Positions 17,196-26,075 of a stretch of 43,474 bases of DNA are shown piece after piece. Each line of letters begins with the position of its first letter. Positions within the stretch are counted from its first letter, which is position 1. Source of the stretch: Oxalobacteraceae bacterium. Its GTDB lineage: Bacteria; Pseudomonadota; Gammaproteobacteria; Burkholderiales; Burkholderiaceae_D. The position numbers and the translations under genes are program-made. The notes beneath the pieces are model-generated. The model was not told the DNA's origin and made no database searches. It worked only from the letters and a program-made list of their open reading frames with translations. Where the stretch lies: the NCBI GenBank assembly GCA_027485795.1, contig JAIXQK010000155.1, positions 1-43,474 on the forward strand, in the 5' to 3' direction.

Positions 17196-17901
17196 TAAGA
17201 AAATCCTTCCAGCAAATAGAGTCAGAGCAAATTACATCCAAGCCAGAACGGCCACAGTTTGCAATGAGATCAAGACTAGTAACAAAAGGGGTGAAGTCGT
17301 CATGCAGCTGCGAATAAGGAATTTTTCGGTAATTCATATATCTGACTTTGATCCCTGATCGCTCAAACAATTCATGATCTAAATAATTCAATGCGCCATG
17401 ACCTGTAATGTAGATATTCGCATTGGTTACGGAACAAAAATCATATAAGCGCTGACTGCCAGAGCCGGATATCTGCATATCCGTAGAGTTGATGAATCTG
17501 GTTTTCTCTGTCAGGCCGAAATAGCGCGCAAGTGCCAGCACTGATTCCCGGGATACGTCTGATAAAGTGTCCGCAGTCTTTGAAAACACATCATCAACCA
17601 AGTCGAGCATTTCATCCCGGTACGGTGCTCTGAGATAAGCTTGCCGAAGAATATCTCGATGCTGACTCCTCCAGTCAGTAGTTTCATCTACTTTTATTTC
17701 ATTGATACACTGCCCGCGATGACGTTTACTCAAGGGGATTGTGAGCCACTTACAACCGTTCGCCGTCTTAACTTGCACTCGATTGTAAAATCCCCTGGCG
17801 AATTGGACGTCATCGTAATGAACAAAAACATCAGCTAGACGAATTTGCTCAAGCAGTCCTACCCACGGAAAATACATCGACTGGGAGATTACGATCTTCA
17901 A
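17182..17901 (-). CDS. WbqC-like family protein
   Basis: 239 residues of the WbqC family (PF08889), found in O-antigen and other surface-sugar clusters; its biochemical role is poorly defined. The family opening (KIVISQSMYFPWVGLLEQIRLADVFVHYDDVQFARGFYNRVQV) is clear and fixes the start at a TTG codon (17901-17899) that overlaps the preceding TGA. Other family landmarks are LTIPLSKRHRG near residues 53-63 and ITGHGALNYLD. Such genes often accompany aminotransferases and acyl or formyl transferases for amino sugars, as here. Confidence 0.88.
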   Translation of the reverse strand: MKIVISQSMYFPWVGLLEQIRLADVFVHYDDVQFARGFYNRVQVKTANGCKWLTIPLSKRHRGQCINEIKVDETTDWRSQHRDILRQAYLRAPYRDEMLDLVDDVFSKTADTLSDVSRESVLALARYFGLTEKTRFINSTDMQISGSGSQRLYDFCSVTNANIYITGHGALNYLDHELFERSGIKVRYMNYRKIPYSQLHDDFTPFVTSLDLIANCGRSGLDVICSDSICWKDFLNEPY

Positions 17902-18584
17902 TTAGATTCTGCCCTGAGCTTCGAGAGATTAGATAGCCAGCTAACATAGCTATCCCTAAGTCTTTTATCTGCAATACCAGGACAGCTAAGGACTATGCCG
18001 GGCTCACAGAAATCAAATGGTGGAACAAACGTCGGCGTCGCTAAATGATCGATCCAAAGCAAAGTTAGCCATACTTTTTGTTGGAAGCTAATATGGTCAG
18101 CTGCTGCCTGGGAAAAATTAGCAGGCAATGGAGCAGTCACTTGAGCCACAATCTCGCCTGTATCTAAGCCAGCATCAACGCGATGCAACGTCGCACCAAG
18201 CAGCCGAACACCTGCTGCTATGGCATCATCTACACCATTCAGTCCGGGAAATGCAGGCAATAATGCTGGATGAATATTCCAAACGCGCTTTTTCTCAATC
18301 AATGGAGATGCGACCCTACGTGTATAAAACAGCAGAATATCATCGCAATTTTCGGAATCAAAAGTCAAAAACGCTTTCCGAGAAAAGTCCTCTGCGCTTG
18401 AGTAGTCGATTATATGTACTGTATGCCCCATATCGCTCGCCCATGCTTCAATGCCGCAACTTCGGTCTGTAATCACGACCCATTCGATATGCTCACCTGC
18501 AGCCTCAAGACAGGCGCTCGCTGCCATCAAAGCGCTTCCACCACTTGATCCGATTATCCCCAAGCGTTTTTTACTAATCGACAT
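17898..18584 (-). CDS. Formyltransferase, probably for an amino sugar
   Basis: 228 residues with the formyl-transferase fold of PurN and sugar N-formyltransferases. The catalytic triad is visible: Asn103 and His105 in WNIHPALLPAFPG, and Asp141 in AGLDTGEIVAQ. The glycine-rich start is IGSSGGSA. I choose the ATG at 18584, which overlaps the aminotransferase by 11 bases; an upstream in-frame TTG at 18599 is less likely. It lies right after a sugar aminotransferase gene, so the substrate is probably the new amino group of an NDP-4-amino-4,6-dideoxysugar, with N10-formyltetrahydrofolate as donor. Triad spacing is as in PurN, so a purine role cannot be excluded on sequence alone. Confidence 0.82.
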   Translation of the reverse strand: MSISKKRLGIIGSSGGSALMAASACLEAAGEHIEWVVITDRSCGIEAWASDMGHTVHIIDYSSAEDFSRKAFLTFDSENCDDILLFYTRRVASPLIEKKRVWNIHPALLPAFPGLNGVDDAIAAGVRLLGATLHRVDAGLDTGEIVAQVTAPLPANFSQAAADHISFQQKVWLTLLWIDHLATPTFVPPFDFCEPGIVLSCPGIADKRLRDSYVSWLSNLSKLRAESN

Positions 18585-19695
18585 GATATGAGCTTGCAAA
18601 TTTTTTTAGGACGTCGCATACCCTATCAATTTCTGTGATTTTGATATCGTGGTAACTGGGTAGATTGATCGCCCTCGCTGGTATGTTCAAAGCATGGATA
18701 TTCTCTGTAACCGATTCGAACATCGCCAAGCTGGATAGCGGCCAAAAGAATACCCGCGCATCAGCATTTTCCGCGGCAAAGGCCCCTTGTAGTTTTTCGC
18801 GTGAGATGCCGGTTTCCGGTGCAAAGACGACGGTCGGCATCCATGCGCCATTTACCGTCCCGGCGGGCTCCGGGTTCATGCTGATGCCGTCTAATCCACA
18901 CAAGCGCTCGCGGTATATGGCTAAGATTTCTCGTTTTCTGCCGATTAGTTCTTCAATGCGCTCCATCTGGGCGCACCCGATGGCAGCCTGCAAGTTTGAC
19001 ATTTTGTATTTGAAGCCAACTTCATCTGGCCAGAACTGTTTCTTCTGGTCGCGTGCTCGACCATGGTTACTCAGCGTTAGAACGCGTTCAAACAATTCGG
19101 CATCATTGGATACGAACATGCCGCCTTCGCCAGTGGTCAGCGTTTTAGTGCCATGAAAGGAGAAAGCGCCGAACTTACCCATCGAGCCGGCGCGTTTGCC
19201 ATGCCAGACAGAGCCAATCGCCTCAGCGGCGTCCTCAATGATGGGAATGCCATACTTTTCGCCAATGGCAAGCAGGCGATCCATATCGCACAAATTGCCA
19301 TACAGGTGCACGGCGACAATAGCCTTAGTACGTGGGGTGATGGCCGCCTCGGCCTTCTCTGGATCGATACACCAAGAGTCAGGAAGGATATCTACAAACA
19401 CAGGCTTCGCACCTAAGTGGACGATGGGTGAGGCTGTCGCGATCCAGTTAGTGTCGGCCATAATGACCTCATCGCCGGGGCTAATGCCAAGCGCAGCCAT
19501 ACCCATGTGTAGGGCACCCGTGCAGCTAGATGTGGCAATGGCGTAGTTAACCCCGAGGTGCTCCTTGAATAGTTCTTCGAAACGATGGATGTAGGCATAG
19601 CATTGATCACCCCAGCCATTCGCCGCTGCGTCTGAAGCGTAACGAATCTCAAGCTCGGTAATTGAGGGCTTGGTGTAATGAATACGTGGTTTCAT
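18574..19695 (-). CDS. DegT/DnrJ/EryC1/StrS sugar aminotransferase
   Basis: 373 residues of the PLP-dependent sugar aminotransferase family, similar to perosamine synthetase. The lysine that binds PLP is Lys184 in SFHGTKTLTTGEGGM, and Asp155 in IIEDAAEAIG contacts the cofactor ring. The early motif SSCTGALHMGMAALGI and the DTNWIATASPI segment fit enzymes acting on NDP-4-keto-6-deoxyhexoses. It would use glutamate to aminate the keto sugar made by the upstream enzymes, producing the substrate for the formyltransferase next to it. It overlaps the C-methyltransferase stop by an ATGA junction at 19692-19695. Confidence 0.93.
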   Translation of the reverse strand: MKPRIHYTKPSITELEIRYASDAAANGWGDQCYAYIHRFEELFKEHLGVNYAIATSSCTGALHMGMAALGISPGDEVIMADTNWIATASPIVHLGAKPVFVDILPDSWCIDPEKAEAAITPRTKAIVAVHLYGNLCDMDRLLAIGEKYGIPIIEDAAEAIGSVWHGKRAGSMGKFGAFSFHGTKTLTTGEGGMFVSNDAELFERVLTLSNHGRARDQKKQFWPDEVGFKYKMSNLQAAIGCAQMERIEELIGRKREILAIYRERLCGLDGISMNPEPAGTVNGAWMPTVVFAPETGISREKLQGAFAAENADARVFFWPLSSLAMFESVTENIHALNIPARAINLPSYHDIKITEIDRVCDVLKKFASSYHVD

Positions 19696-20915
19696 TGAAT
19701 AGTAAGCTCTGGTACTGCGGTGACAGATCGCACACTGGTTTTCCCAAAAACCGCGTTCTGTTGCTGCACTTCAGCGGCAATATTCCATGGAAGTATTAGC
19801 ACGTAGTCAGGCTGGTAGTCAGCTAATGCCGTTGGTTCAAGGATTGGTATGTGGCTCCCTGGCATGAACTTTCCTTGCTTTGATTGTGCAGCATCGCAGA
19901 CGAAGGGTACTAAGTCCGGCTTGACGCCGGCGTAGTTCAGCAAGGTATTCCCTTTGGCAGCAGCACCGTAGGCTGCGACCTTTTTCCCATTGCGTTTTTG
20001 GTCGATCAAAAAAGTGAGCAAGTCATCCTTTATCTTGTCAGCCCGGGGCTGAAAATCCTGATAGGTTTGTAGACTCTGTAAACCGCGGTCGGCTTCTTCC
20101 TGCAGGAGATTTGTGACTGACGTCTGAGTTTGACGTATGTCATCCGAATGACATCCATATATACGCAGGCTCCCGCCATGAGTCGGTAATTCTTCAACAT
20201 TCCAGATGCGTAGACCGCAGGATGAAAAAATTCGATTGACGGTGTGCAAAGATAAATATGAGAAATGCTCGTGATAGATCGTATCAAACTGACATTGTGT
20301 GATCAGTTGCATCAGGTGGGGAAACTCGAGGGTAATGGTGCCGCCTGGTTTCAGCGCAGCTCTGAGGCCGTGGGTAAAGTCATTGATATCTGGCACATGG
20401 GCATAGACGTTATTCCCCACGATTAGATCAGCCTGCTTACCTTTTGCAGCTAATTTCTTACCGAGCGCCTCACCGAAGAATTCACGTAGGACGGGAATGC
20501 CCAAGTGCTCTGCCACAGTAGCAGTACTATCTGTAGGTTCAACTCCAAGACAAGGGATGCCCGCAGCGACAAAATTTTTAAGTAAATACCCATCATTCGA
20601 GGCGACTTCGATGACATGACTTTGACTATCTAGCGCCAATTCTTTAATCATCGTAGTTGCATAATGCTCTGCGTGCGCCAACCAGCTGGATGATGTGCTT
20701 GAAAAGTACGCGTAATCAGATGAAAACAGCTTATCTGCATCGGCGTAGTCCTCGGTTTGTACCAACCAACAGTGGTCGCAGACCTTGACTCTCAATGGGT
20801 AGTAGGTCTCCGGATGGTTCAATTCCTCTCGGGTCAGGTAGGCATTCGACGGCGGCGCATGCCCGAGGTCGAGAAAGGTATGTGTAAGCGGTATTCCGCA
20901 GTGACGGCAATTCAT
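19692..20915 (-). CDS. Deoxysugar C-methyltransferase (NovU/TylC3/TcaB9-like)
   Basis: 407 residues in the three-part layout of sugar C-methyltransferases. There is an N-terminal zinc site (CRHCG at residues 3-7 and CDHC near 46-49), then a SAM-binding Rossmann domain (VIEVASNDGYLLKNF, about residues 101-115), then a C-terminal domain (GKKVAAYGAAAKGNTLLNYAG). The conserved YHEHFSYLSLHTV segment with its catalytic His/Glu residues is present. Such enzymes add a methyl group at C-3 or C-5 next to a 4-keto group. With rfbF/rfbG, a 3,5-epimerase and an aminotransferase around it, it suggests a branched amino sugar. Confidence 0.9.
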   Translation of the reverse strand: MNCRHCGIPLTHTFLDLGHAPPSNAYLTREELNHPETYYPLRVKVCDHCWLVQTEDYADADKLFSSDYAYFSSTSSSWLAHAEHYATTMIKELALDSQSHVIEVASNDGYLLKNFVAAGIPCLGVEPTDSTATVAEHLGIPVLREFFGEALGKKLAAKGKQADLIVGNNVYAHVPDINDFTHGLRAALKPGGTITLEFPHLMQLITQCQFDTIYHEHFSYLSLHTVNRIFSSCGLRIWNVEELPTHGGSLRIYGCHSDDIRQTQTSVTNLLQEEADRGLQSLQTYQDFQPRADKIKDDLLTFLIDQKRNGKKVAAYGAAAKGNTLLNYAGVKPDLVPFVCDAAQSKQGKFMPGSHIPILEPTALADYQPDYVLILPWNIAAEVQQQNAVFGKTSVRSVTAVPELTIQ

Positions 20916-21463
20916 ACGCTCAACCCCTGAAAGCCTTCGTCAATGAGCGGATGGCCGGCATCGCGTTCCGAAAGATCGGTGACGTTTAGTGGCCAATGAA
21001 TACCAAGCTTTGGATCACTATGGAGCAAACCACCCTCGGCACTTGGCGTATGAGGTGCGGTGTGCAGGTAGAGTAATTCGCTGTCGGGCTCAAGCACCTG
21101 AAAGCCGTGCGCAAAACCCTCTGGTATCACCATCATGTGCCCATTTTTGGGTGTGAGTTCTTCAGCATGCCAATGCAGAAAAGTTGGTGATCCATGGCGT
21201 AAATCTACAGCAACATCCCAAACCCGACCTTTTAAGCAGCGAACCAGTTTCATTTCGGCGTGAGGGTGGAGCTGGAAGTGCATACCGCGAACTGCTCCAA
21301 TATTGACGGTACGCGAATGGTTGATCTGCATGATCTTACGGTGTCCGATAAGTGCGTTTAACTCTTGCTCGCAATACAGCCGGCCAAATACGCCGCGCGT
21401 ATCCACATTGGGCACCGTTTCGATCACCATCAACCCAAGAATCGGTGTCGGCAGAATGTTCAT
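20912..21463 (-). CDS. rfbC: dTDP-4-dehydrorhamnose 3,5-epimerase family protein (RfbC-like)
   Basis: 183 residues of the RmlC cupin family. Catalytic-site landmarks are the His in GAVRGMHFQLHPHAEMKLVR, the strand GRVWDVAVDLRHGSPTF, and IPEGFAHGFQVLEPDSELLY. It would epimerise C-3 and/or C-5 of the 4-keto-6-deoxy sugar; since no dTDP-sugar genes are near, the nucleotide is probably CDP. I prefer the ATG at 21463 to the one at 21475: it makes an ATGA overlap with the rfbG stop, the same junction used by four neighbouring genes, and gives the usual N-terminus (MNILPTPILGLMVIE). Confidence 0.9.
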   Translation of the reverse strand: MNILPTPILGLMVIETVPNVDTRGVFGRLYCEQELNALIGHRKIMQINHSRTVNIGAVRGMHFQLHPHAEMKLVRCLKGRVWDVAVDLRHGSPTFLHWHAEELTPKNGHMMVIPEGFAHGFQVLEPDSELLYLHTAPHTPSAEGGLLHSDPKLGIHWPLNVTDLSERDAGHPLIDEGFQGLSV

Positions 21464-22548
21464 CGGTTGGTCCATTCGATTCCGGCATCAGCGGCGGCCT
21501 CGAGATAATCGGCTAACTGTCTCCGACTGATGATGGCTTTGTCCAGAAGCCAAGCCCGGTACCATTCCGCAGTTTTTTCAAGCGTGACGTCAAGATTCCA
21601 GACAGGCTGCCAGCCAAGCTTGCTGCGCGCCTTTGCGCTATCGAGATAGAGCAAGTTCGCTTCATGCGGCTGCGGCTGGTCCGTGACATGCCAGCACAAG
21701 GTCTCCCACTGCCCCTTGAGTTTGGTTAGCACCTCGGATACCGATCGATTCCCCTCTCGCTCCGGGCCAAAGTTCCAGGCCTCTGCACATGACTTCTCCC
21801 CACCAAGGAGCTTTTGACCCAATAACAGATAACCACTCAAGGATTCGAGAACATGCTGCCAGGGACGTGTCGCTTGAGGTGCGCGGACTTCGAGTGATTG
21901 CCTTTTCTCGATTGCGCGGATAAGGTCGGGAATCAGGCGGTCTTCCGACCAGTCGCCTCCACCGATGACATTACCTGCTCGTGCGGTGGCTAACAAAGGC
22001 GACGAGTCAAAATGGAAAAAGGAACTGCGATAGCTGGCAGTAACATGCTCAGCTGCTGCTTTTGAAGCGCTATATGGATCATGCCCACCGAGGGGATCGT
22101 TCTCACGGTATCCCCACGCCCAGTCCTGGTTCTCGTAGCATTTGTCTGTGGTGACCACAATCACGGCCTTTACACTAGCTTGGTGCCGGCAGGCCTCCAA
22201 GACATTTGCCGTACCCATGACGTTCGTACTCCAGGTATCGATCGGATCACGATATGAACGTCTGACTAATGGCTGGGCAGCCAAATGAAAGACAACTTCA
22301 GGTTGGGTAGTGTCAAACACTCGCTGAAGTTCGACCAGATCGCGCACATCGATTCGCCGATCATCGATTGATAATCCTAGCGAGTCCCAATGATTCAATT
22401 CTGTTTCGGGCGATAGGGCAATGCCCGTGAGATTGGAGCCAAGTTCAGTCAACCAAAGCGAAAGCCAGCTTCCCTTGAAGCCAGTATGTCCGGTAAGCAG
22501 GACACGCTTACCGCGATAAACTCCGCCGAAATGAGTTAATCCCAACAT
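21460..22548 (-). CDS. rfbG: CDP-glucose 4,6-dehydratase
   Basis: Short-chain dehydrogenase of 362 residues that converts CDP-glucose into CDP-4-keto-6-deoxyglucose. The NAD-binding loop is VLLTGHTGFKGSWLSLWL; the active-site region has VVTTDKCYENQDWAWGYREND and PYSASKAAAEHV with the catalytic Tyr/Lys pair. Both match RfbG closely. I start at the ATG at 22548; an in-frame TTG lies two codons upstream. It overlaps the end of rfbF by 13 bases, the pairing always seen for the first two steps of CDP-deoxysugar synthesis. Confidence 0.95.
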   Translation of the reverse strand: MLGLTHFGGVYRGKRVLLTGHTGFKGSWLSLWLTELGSNLTGIALSPETELNHWDSLGLSIDDRRIDVRDLVELQRVFDTTQPEVVFHLAAQPLVRRSYRDPIDTWSTNVMGTANVLEACRHQASVKAVIVVTTDKCYENQDWAWGYRENDPLGGHDPYSASKAAAEHVTASYRSSFFHFDSSPLLATARAGNVIGGGDWSEDRLIPDLIRAIEKRQSLEVRAPQATRPWQHVLESLSGYLLLGQKLLGGEKSCAEAWNFGPEREGNRSVSEVLTKLKGQWETLCWHVTDQPQPHEANLLYLDSAKARSKLGWQPVWNLDVTLEKTAEWYRAWLLDKAIISRRQLADYLEAAADAGIEWTNR

Positions 22549-23309
22549 TTCCAAGGCGCTTCACCAGATGCCCATAGCTGCTCAAGGCTGTTTTTGTCAC
22601 GCAATGTATCCATCGGCTGCCAAAAGCCACGGTGCTCAAAAGCTTCTAGCTGTCCAATGCTTGCAATATGCTCGAGCGGTTGACCTTCCCAAGAGCTTTC
22701 ATCACCCTCGATATACTCAAGAACACGCGGACTGAGTACGAAGAATCCTCCATTGATCCAAGCGCCATCACCAGGCGGTTTTTCTTGAAAACCCAGAACG
22801 GAATCACCGCCTCGAACAAGCGCTCCATATCGACCCGGCGGTTGCACGGCGGTGATCGTCGCGAGTCTGCCGTGCTTCTTATGAAAAGCGAGCTGGGCAG
22901 CAACATTAATGTCTGCAACCCCATCTCCATAAGTGAAAAAGAAAGCGTCTTCATGGCGAACGTATTCGCCAACGCGCTTCAATCGGCCACCAGTCAGTGT
23001 CTGCTCTCCCGTATTGACTAAAGTGACGCGCCAAGGCTCAGCCTTTTGCTGATGAATCTCGATCTGACTCGAGCTCATATCAAAAGTGACGTCAGAGGAG
23101 TGAAGCAGATAGTTGGCAAAATACTCTTTAATAATATATCCCTTGTACCCACAGCAAATAATGAAGTCGTTCACGCCATGCGCTGAATAGATCTTCATAA
23201 TGTGCCAAAGAATCGGCCGCCCGCCAATTTCAATCATTGGCTTGGGTTTTAGATGGGTTTCTTCGGAGATTCGGGTTCCCAAGCCGCCGGCGAGAATCAC
23301 TGCTTTCAT
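22536..23309 (-). CDS. rfbF: Glucose-1-phosphate cytidylyltransferase
   Basis: Makes CDP-glucose from CTP and glucose-1-phosphate. The nucleotidyltransferase signature AGGLGTRISEETHLKPKPM is at residues 7-25, followed by IGGRPILWHIMKIYSAHG and FIICCGYKGYIIKEYF, both typical of RfbF. FFFTYGDGVADIN supplies the metal-binding Asp. 257 residues is the family length. It opens the sugar-synthesis half of the operon and overlaps the glycosyltransferase gene upstream by ATGA (23306-23309). Confidence 0.96.
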   Translation of the reverse strand: MKAVILAGGLGTRISEETHLKPKPMIEIGGRPILWHIMKIYSAHGVNDFIICCGYKGYIIKEYFANYLLHSSDVTFDMSSSQIEIHQQKAEPWRVTLVNTGEQTLTGGRLKRVGEYVRHEDAFFFTYGDGVADINVAAQLAFHKKHGRLATITAVQPPGRYGALVRGGDSVLGFQEKPPGDGAWINGGFFVLSPRVLEYIEGDESSWEGQPLEHIASIGQLEAFEHRGFWQPMDTLRDKNSLEQLWASGEAPWKCWD

Positions 23310-24070
23310 GCGTTGGTAACCAAGTTAGTGTTATTCGCTTTCGCGATGGTTTCTATAGCGAGTTTAGAAGTACCGTCAGAGCGCCATTCACAATGACCAA
23401 AATAGGAAAATGGGATTGGCGCTATTTGATCGAACTTGTAGCCCAAGCCCATAATTTTCCTAGAGACACCTATCTCTGCGGCGATACACTCTCCGCGATT
23501 ACGGCCAATGGGGAAGCCTCCAAGTTGCCTCATAATTTTGCCGGGCAACGCCCAAACTAGCGACCGCAGGTGCTCACCCGTGTCGCCGGGATTAATGTTC
23601 CAGCCCAGCATTGCATTGGTGTAGCACTGAACTCTGGGGCTACTATGCCCATCCACGTAATGATCGTTCTCCAGAGAATTCAAGGGACTTCTTGATAAAG
23701 TGTTCCAAGAATGTGCCCACTTTTTGTTTATTGTCTCTCCAAGCATTGCAAGTGCATAATCGCTTTCGAACTTTTTGATAACGGCATTCAAAAAATCATG
23801 GTTTTTTAAAAAACATTCGTCTTGTAAGAAAATATAAAGATCATCGGATGTGTCATGTTTATATCCATGGTGCCAAGCTCCAATATTCATACCAACATTT
23901 TTGTTAAAAATGTGCGGAACATTCAAATTTAGATTTTTAAACTGGCAATCAGCATCATGATTAATGGAGACTAGAATATTTTTTTGATAGCGAGACAGGT
24001 CATTGAGAAGCTGATTCAAGCTATCTGGCTCTCTTGCAGAATAGTAGGAAATAATGATTTTTAATTTCAT
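23306..24070 (-). CDS. Putative GT-A type glycosyltransferase
   Basis: 254 residues with features of a GT-A fold transferase. The N-terminal strand is KIIISYYSAR. FNKNVGMNIGAWHHGYKH resembles the segment before the metal site in family 2-like and rhamnan-type enzymes. LYIFLQDECFL offers acidic residues in place of a DxD. It lacks the standard family 2 opening, so the family is uncertain. It directly precedes rfbF in the operon. The DNA is visibly richer in A+T than the flagellar genes. Probably transfers a sugar of the flagellin glycan. Confidence 0.65.
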   Translation of the reverse strand: MKLKIIISYYSAREPDSLNQLLNDLSRYQKNILVSINHDADCQFKNLNLNVPHIFNKNVGMNIGAWHHGYKHDTSDDLYIFLQDECFLKNHDFLNAVIKKFESDYALAMLGETINKKWAHSWNTLSRSPLNSLENDHYVDGHSSPRVQCYTNAMLGWNINPGDTGEHLRSLVWALPGKIMRQLGGFPIGRNRGECIAAEIGVSRKIMGLGYKFDQIAPIPFSYFGHCEWRSDGTSKLAIETIAKANNTNLVTNA

Positions 24071-24090
24071 GATGCAGATCGGCTTACAAT

Positions 24091-24987
24091 TTATGCGTGA
24101 CCATGTACATACACTGCAGCGCTATTCTTTTCTGCGGTGAAATTGATACAAAATCCGAATTCCTTCGCCGAAAGGCTAATGGAATTTTCTTCGCTGCTTT
24201 TAAAAACCGATTGTTGATTATCAACGTTGCTCAAAAACAGAAATGACAGTAGTCGCTCAATGAAAAATGATCTGGCTCTTGATTGGTACGGATCACCAGA
24301 GAATTCTGGTTGAAATTCAAGACTGTCAGTGCATTCTATGAATCTACAGATCGGCTCAAGCAGTCCCAAAATTGTATCTTTAGGGATTAGGCCCAGAACA
24401 AGTCCTGGGAAAAACATTTTTGTAGCTGCAAAGTCGTTTACCTGTGTTGTGCTTAGGGTGCCGCATTGAATAGCTAACTCAAGTAAATTGAAAAAGTCTT
24501 TTTCGGAATGCTTTCTTGCGTACTGCCCAAATATTCCATCAGGAAAAATCATCGGGCGCATGATCAAAAATCGGCTCTTTTTGTCCGACAATAAATCTCT
24601 TTCGTTCAATTCGTCGCCGTGCGCGATGGACATTCCTGGGTAGTTACTGGCCGATGATCCTATCGGATTTCTGACGACCACTTTTCTATGGCAGGAGATG
24701 TAGACCTGCCCTATGTCTTGCTCGCTTGACTTCAGTAGATCATGTATCACGTACAGGGCATGATCAGCCAAATAGCTACTAGTCGGATTTAAATTGGGAT
24801 TACCTTCAATATGATTTCGTACGCTAAATTTTGGACCGGTATGATTAAATTTATAATCTGACGTGGCTATTAAATTGAAAAAATTAGGTAACTGAAAAAG
24901 TGGCTCACAGTGAGAAATGTTAAAGTATGCAACTCCGTCTTTCACTGACAGTTTTTTGTTATCGACCATGTTCTCGGAGTAAATCAT
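24091..24987 (-). CDS. Protein of unknown function in glycan operon
   Basis: 298 residues; I do not recognise the family. There is no signal peptide or clear membrane helix. The segment SYLADHALYVIHDLL, the strand VYISCHRKVVVRNP and the later SRARSFFIERLLSFLFLSN faintly recall DUF4422-type glycosyltransferase-like proteins, but the match is weak. Its DNA is the most A+T-rich of the operon, suggesting recent acquisition. Tight placement (20 bases before the next gene, 47 after the previous) shows it belongs to the glycan operon. An ATG at residue 7 (MVDNKK) is an alternative start. Confidence 0.6.
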   Translation of the reverse strand: MIYSENMVDNKKLSVKDGVAYFNISHCEPLFQLPNFFNLIATSDYKFNHTGPKFSVRNHIEGNPNLNPTSSYLADHALYVIHDLLKSSEQDIGQVYISCHRKVVVRNPIGSSASNYPGMSIAHGDELNERDLLSDKKSRFLIMRPMIFPDGIFGQYARKHSEKDFFNLLELAIQCGTLSTTQVNDFAATKMFFPGLVLGLIPKDTILGLLEPICRFIECTDSLEFQPEFSGDPYQSRARSFFIERLLSFLFLSNVDNQQSVFKSSEENSISLSAKEFGFCINFTAEKNSAAVYVHGHA

Positions 24988-25034
24988 TCTAATTTTTTCT
25001 TATCTAAATTCGCTGAATAGATTTTTTCGAAGTG

Positions 25035-26045
25035 CTATTGCGCTTCGAGTGGTAACGCGAATTGCTCTTCTTCAATCATTGATGCCCATTTTTGGCGAAT
25101 TTTTTCATCCGTGTAGTTTTTGGAAATCACGTTCTGTGCGATTTTCACTTTTTCAAAAAGCGGCTCTGGATTCTTAATCGCATTCATAATTTCGTTACTC
25201 CGCAGATTCATATAGATATTGCTAAACGATAAGTACGAATCTAAAGGGTCAGCGGCAGTCGGTAAGCCTAGTGCGAGGGCTGTGAGTAGCCGGTTCGAAC
25301 TTGCTCCACTTTTCAGCGGGTCGGTCACTCCGGCTGGAATCCAACACATGTCAGCCAGATGCGCGGCTTGAATCATGTCGTCGATTGACCAAGGCACGAC
25401 ATTGATTTCTAAATTATCCAGATTTGGCCTGTCCAATATCGTTGTTAGATCTTCTGGTAGCGGATATAGATTTGTCATCGCGATTAAGCGGGCGGGGTCT
25501 GAATAGTTGTACCCATTGCAAAGAAAGTCGATCAAGTACGGTAGATTAGATCCGTGGCCAAACCAAAGTGCCGTTGGCACAGTATTCTTCTTTAATTTCG
25601 GCGCTAAAATCGGGACCTCAATGGGGTCCTCAATAATCGAAGTTGGACCGTTATAGTGCGATGCTAGATTTTGAACAAGCATTCGCGATGAGCACACAAC
25701 GTGATCACATAGATCAAGCGCAGCCCTGTAGAAACGCGCGTTTTTTGTGTTTCTAGCCAGATGATGATCGGTGTAGTCGATGATTATCTTTGCGTTGGAT
25801 TTTAGGCTTGTTAGCCGATTTATCCATCGCTCTGCTCGACTTGTATCGGAGATATTGTCAATTTTCCCCACGATGATGACCTGGGGAGATTGTGCTGCGT
25901 AGCCATCGGGAAATTGATTGATGTAGCCTGATTCATCGGCTGCAGTAGCGCCGACAGCGGCTCTCAGCCGAATTGACGCTACATTGCATGTTTTCAGCGT
26001 CGATATATCGTCAGTGATCAACGGTACAAGCCACTCGATCAGCAT
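25035..26045 (-). CDS. Putative GT-B type glycosyltransferase
   Basis: 336 residues in GT-B style. The N-terminal half has alternating strands and helices (VIIVGKIDNI, KIIIDYTDHHLA, DHVVCSSRMLVQNLASHY), a pattern common in family 4 enzymes before the domain linker. The C-terminal half has ALWFGHGSN, a TNLYPLP loop, and GASSNRLLTALALGLPTAADPLDSYL, resembling the donor-binding region where family 4 proteins usually carry an acidic residue. Family assignment is tentative. It lies 30 bases after the first gene of the operon. Confidence 0.7.
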   Translation of the reverse strand: MLIEWLVPLITDDISTLKTCNVASIRLRAAVGATAADESGYINQFPDGYAAQSPQVIIVGKIDNISDTSRAERWINRLTSLKSNAKIIIDYTDHHLARNTKNARFYRAALDLCDHVVCSSRMLVQNLASHYNGPTSIIEDPIEVPILAPKLKKNTVPTALWFGHGSNLPYLIDFLCNGYNYSDPARLIAMTNLYPLPEDLTTILDRPNLDNLEINVVPWSIDDMIQAAHLADMCWIPAGVTDPLKSGASSNRLLTALALGLPTAADPLDSYLSFSNIYMNLRSNEIMNAIKNPEPLFEKVKIAQNVISKNYTDEKIRQKWASMIEEEQFALPLEAQ

Positions 26046-26075
26046 GTTGCAGTCCCTCTGTATGGTACGAATGGG

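Noticed and set aside
17898-18584. PurN (purine biosynthesis) assignment
   Set aside because: Triad spacing fits PurN, but its place inside an amino-sugar operon next to an aminotransferase makes a sugar formyltransferase more likely; not fully excluded.
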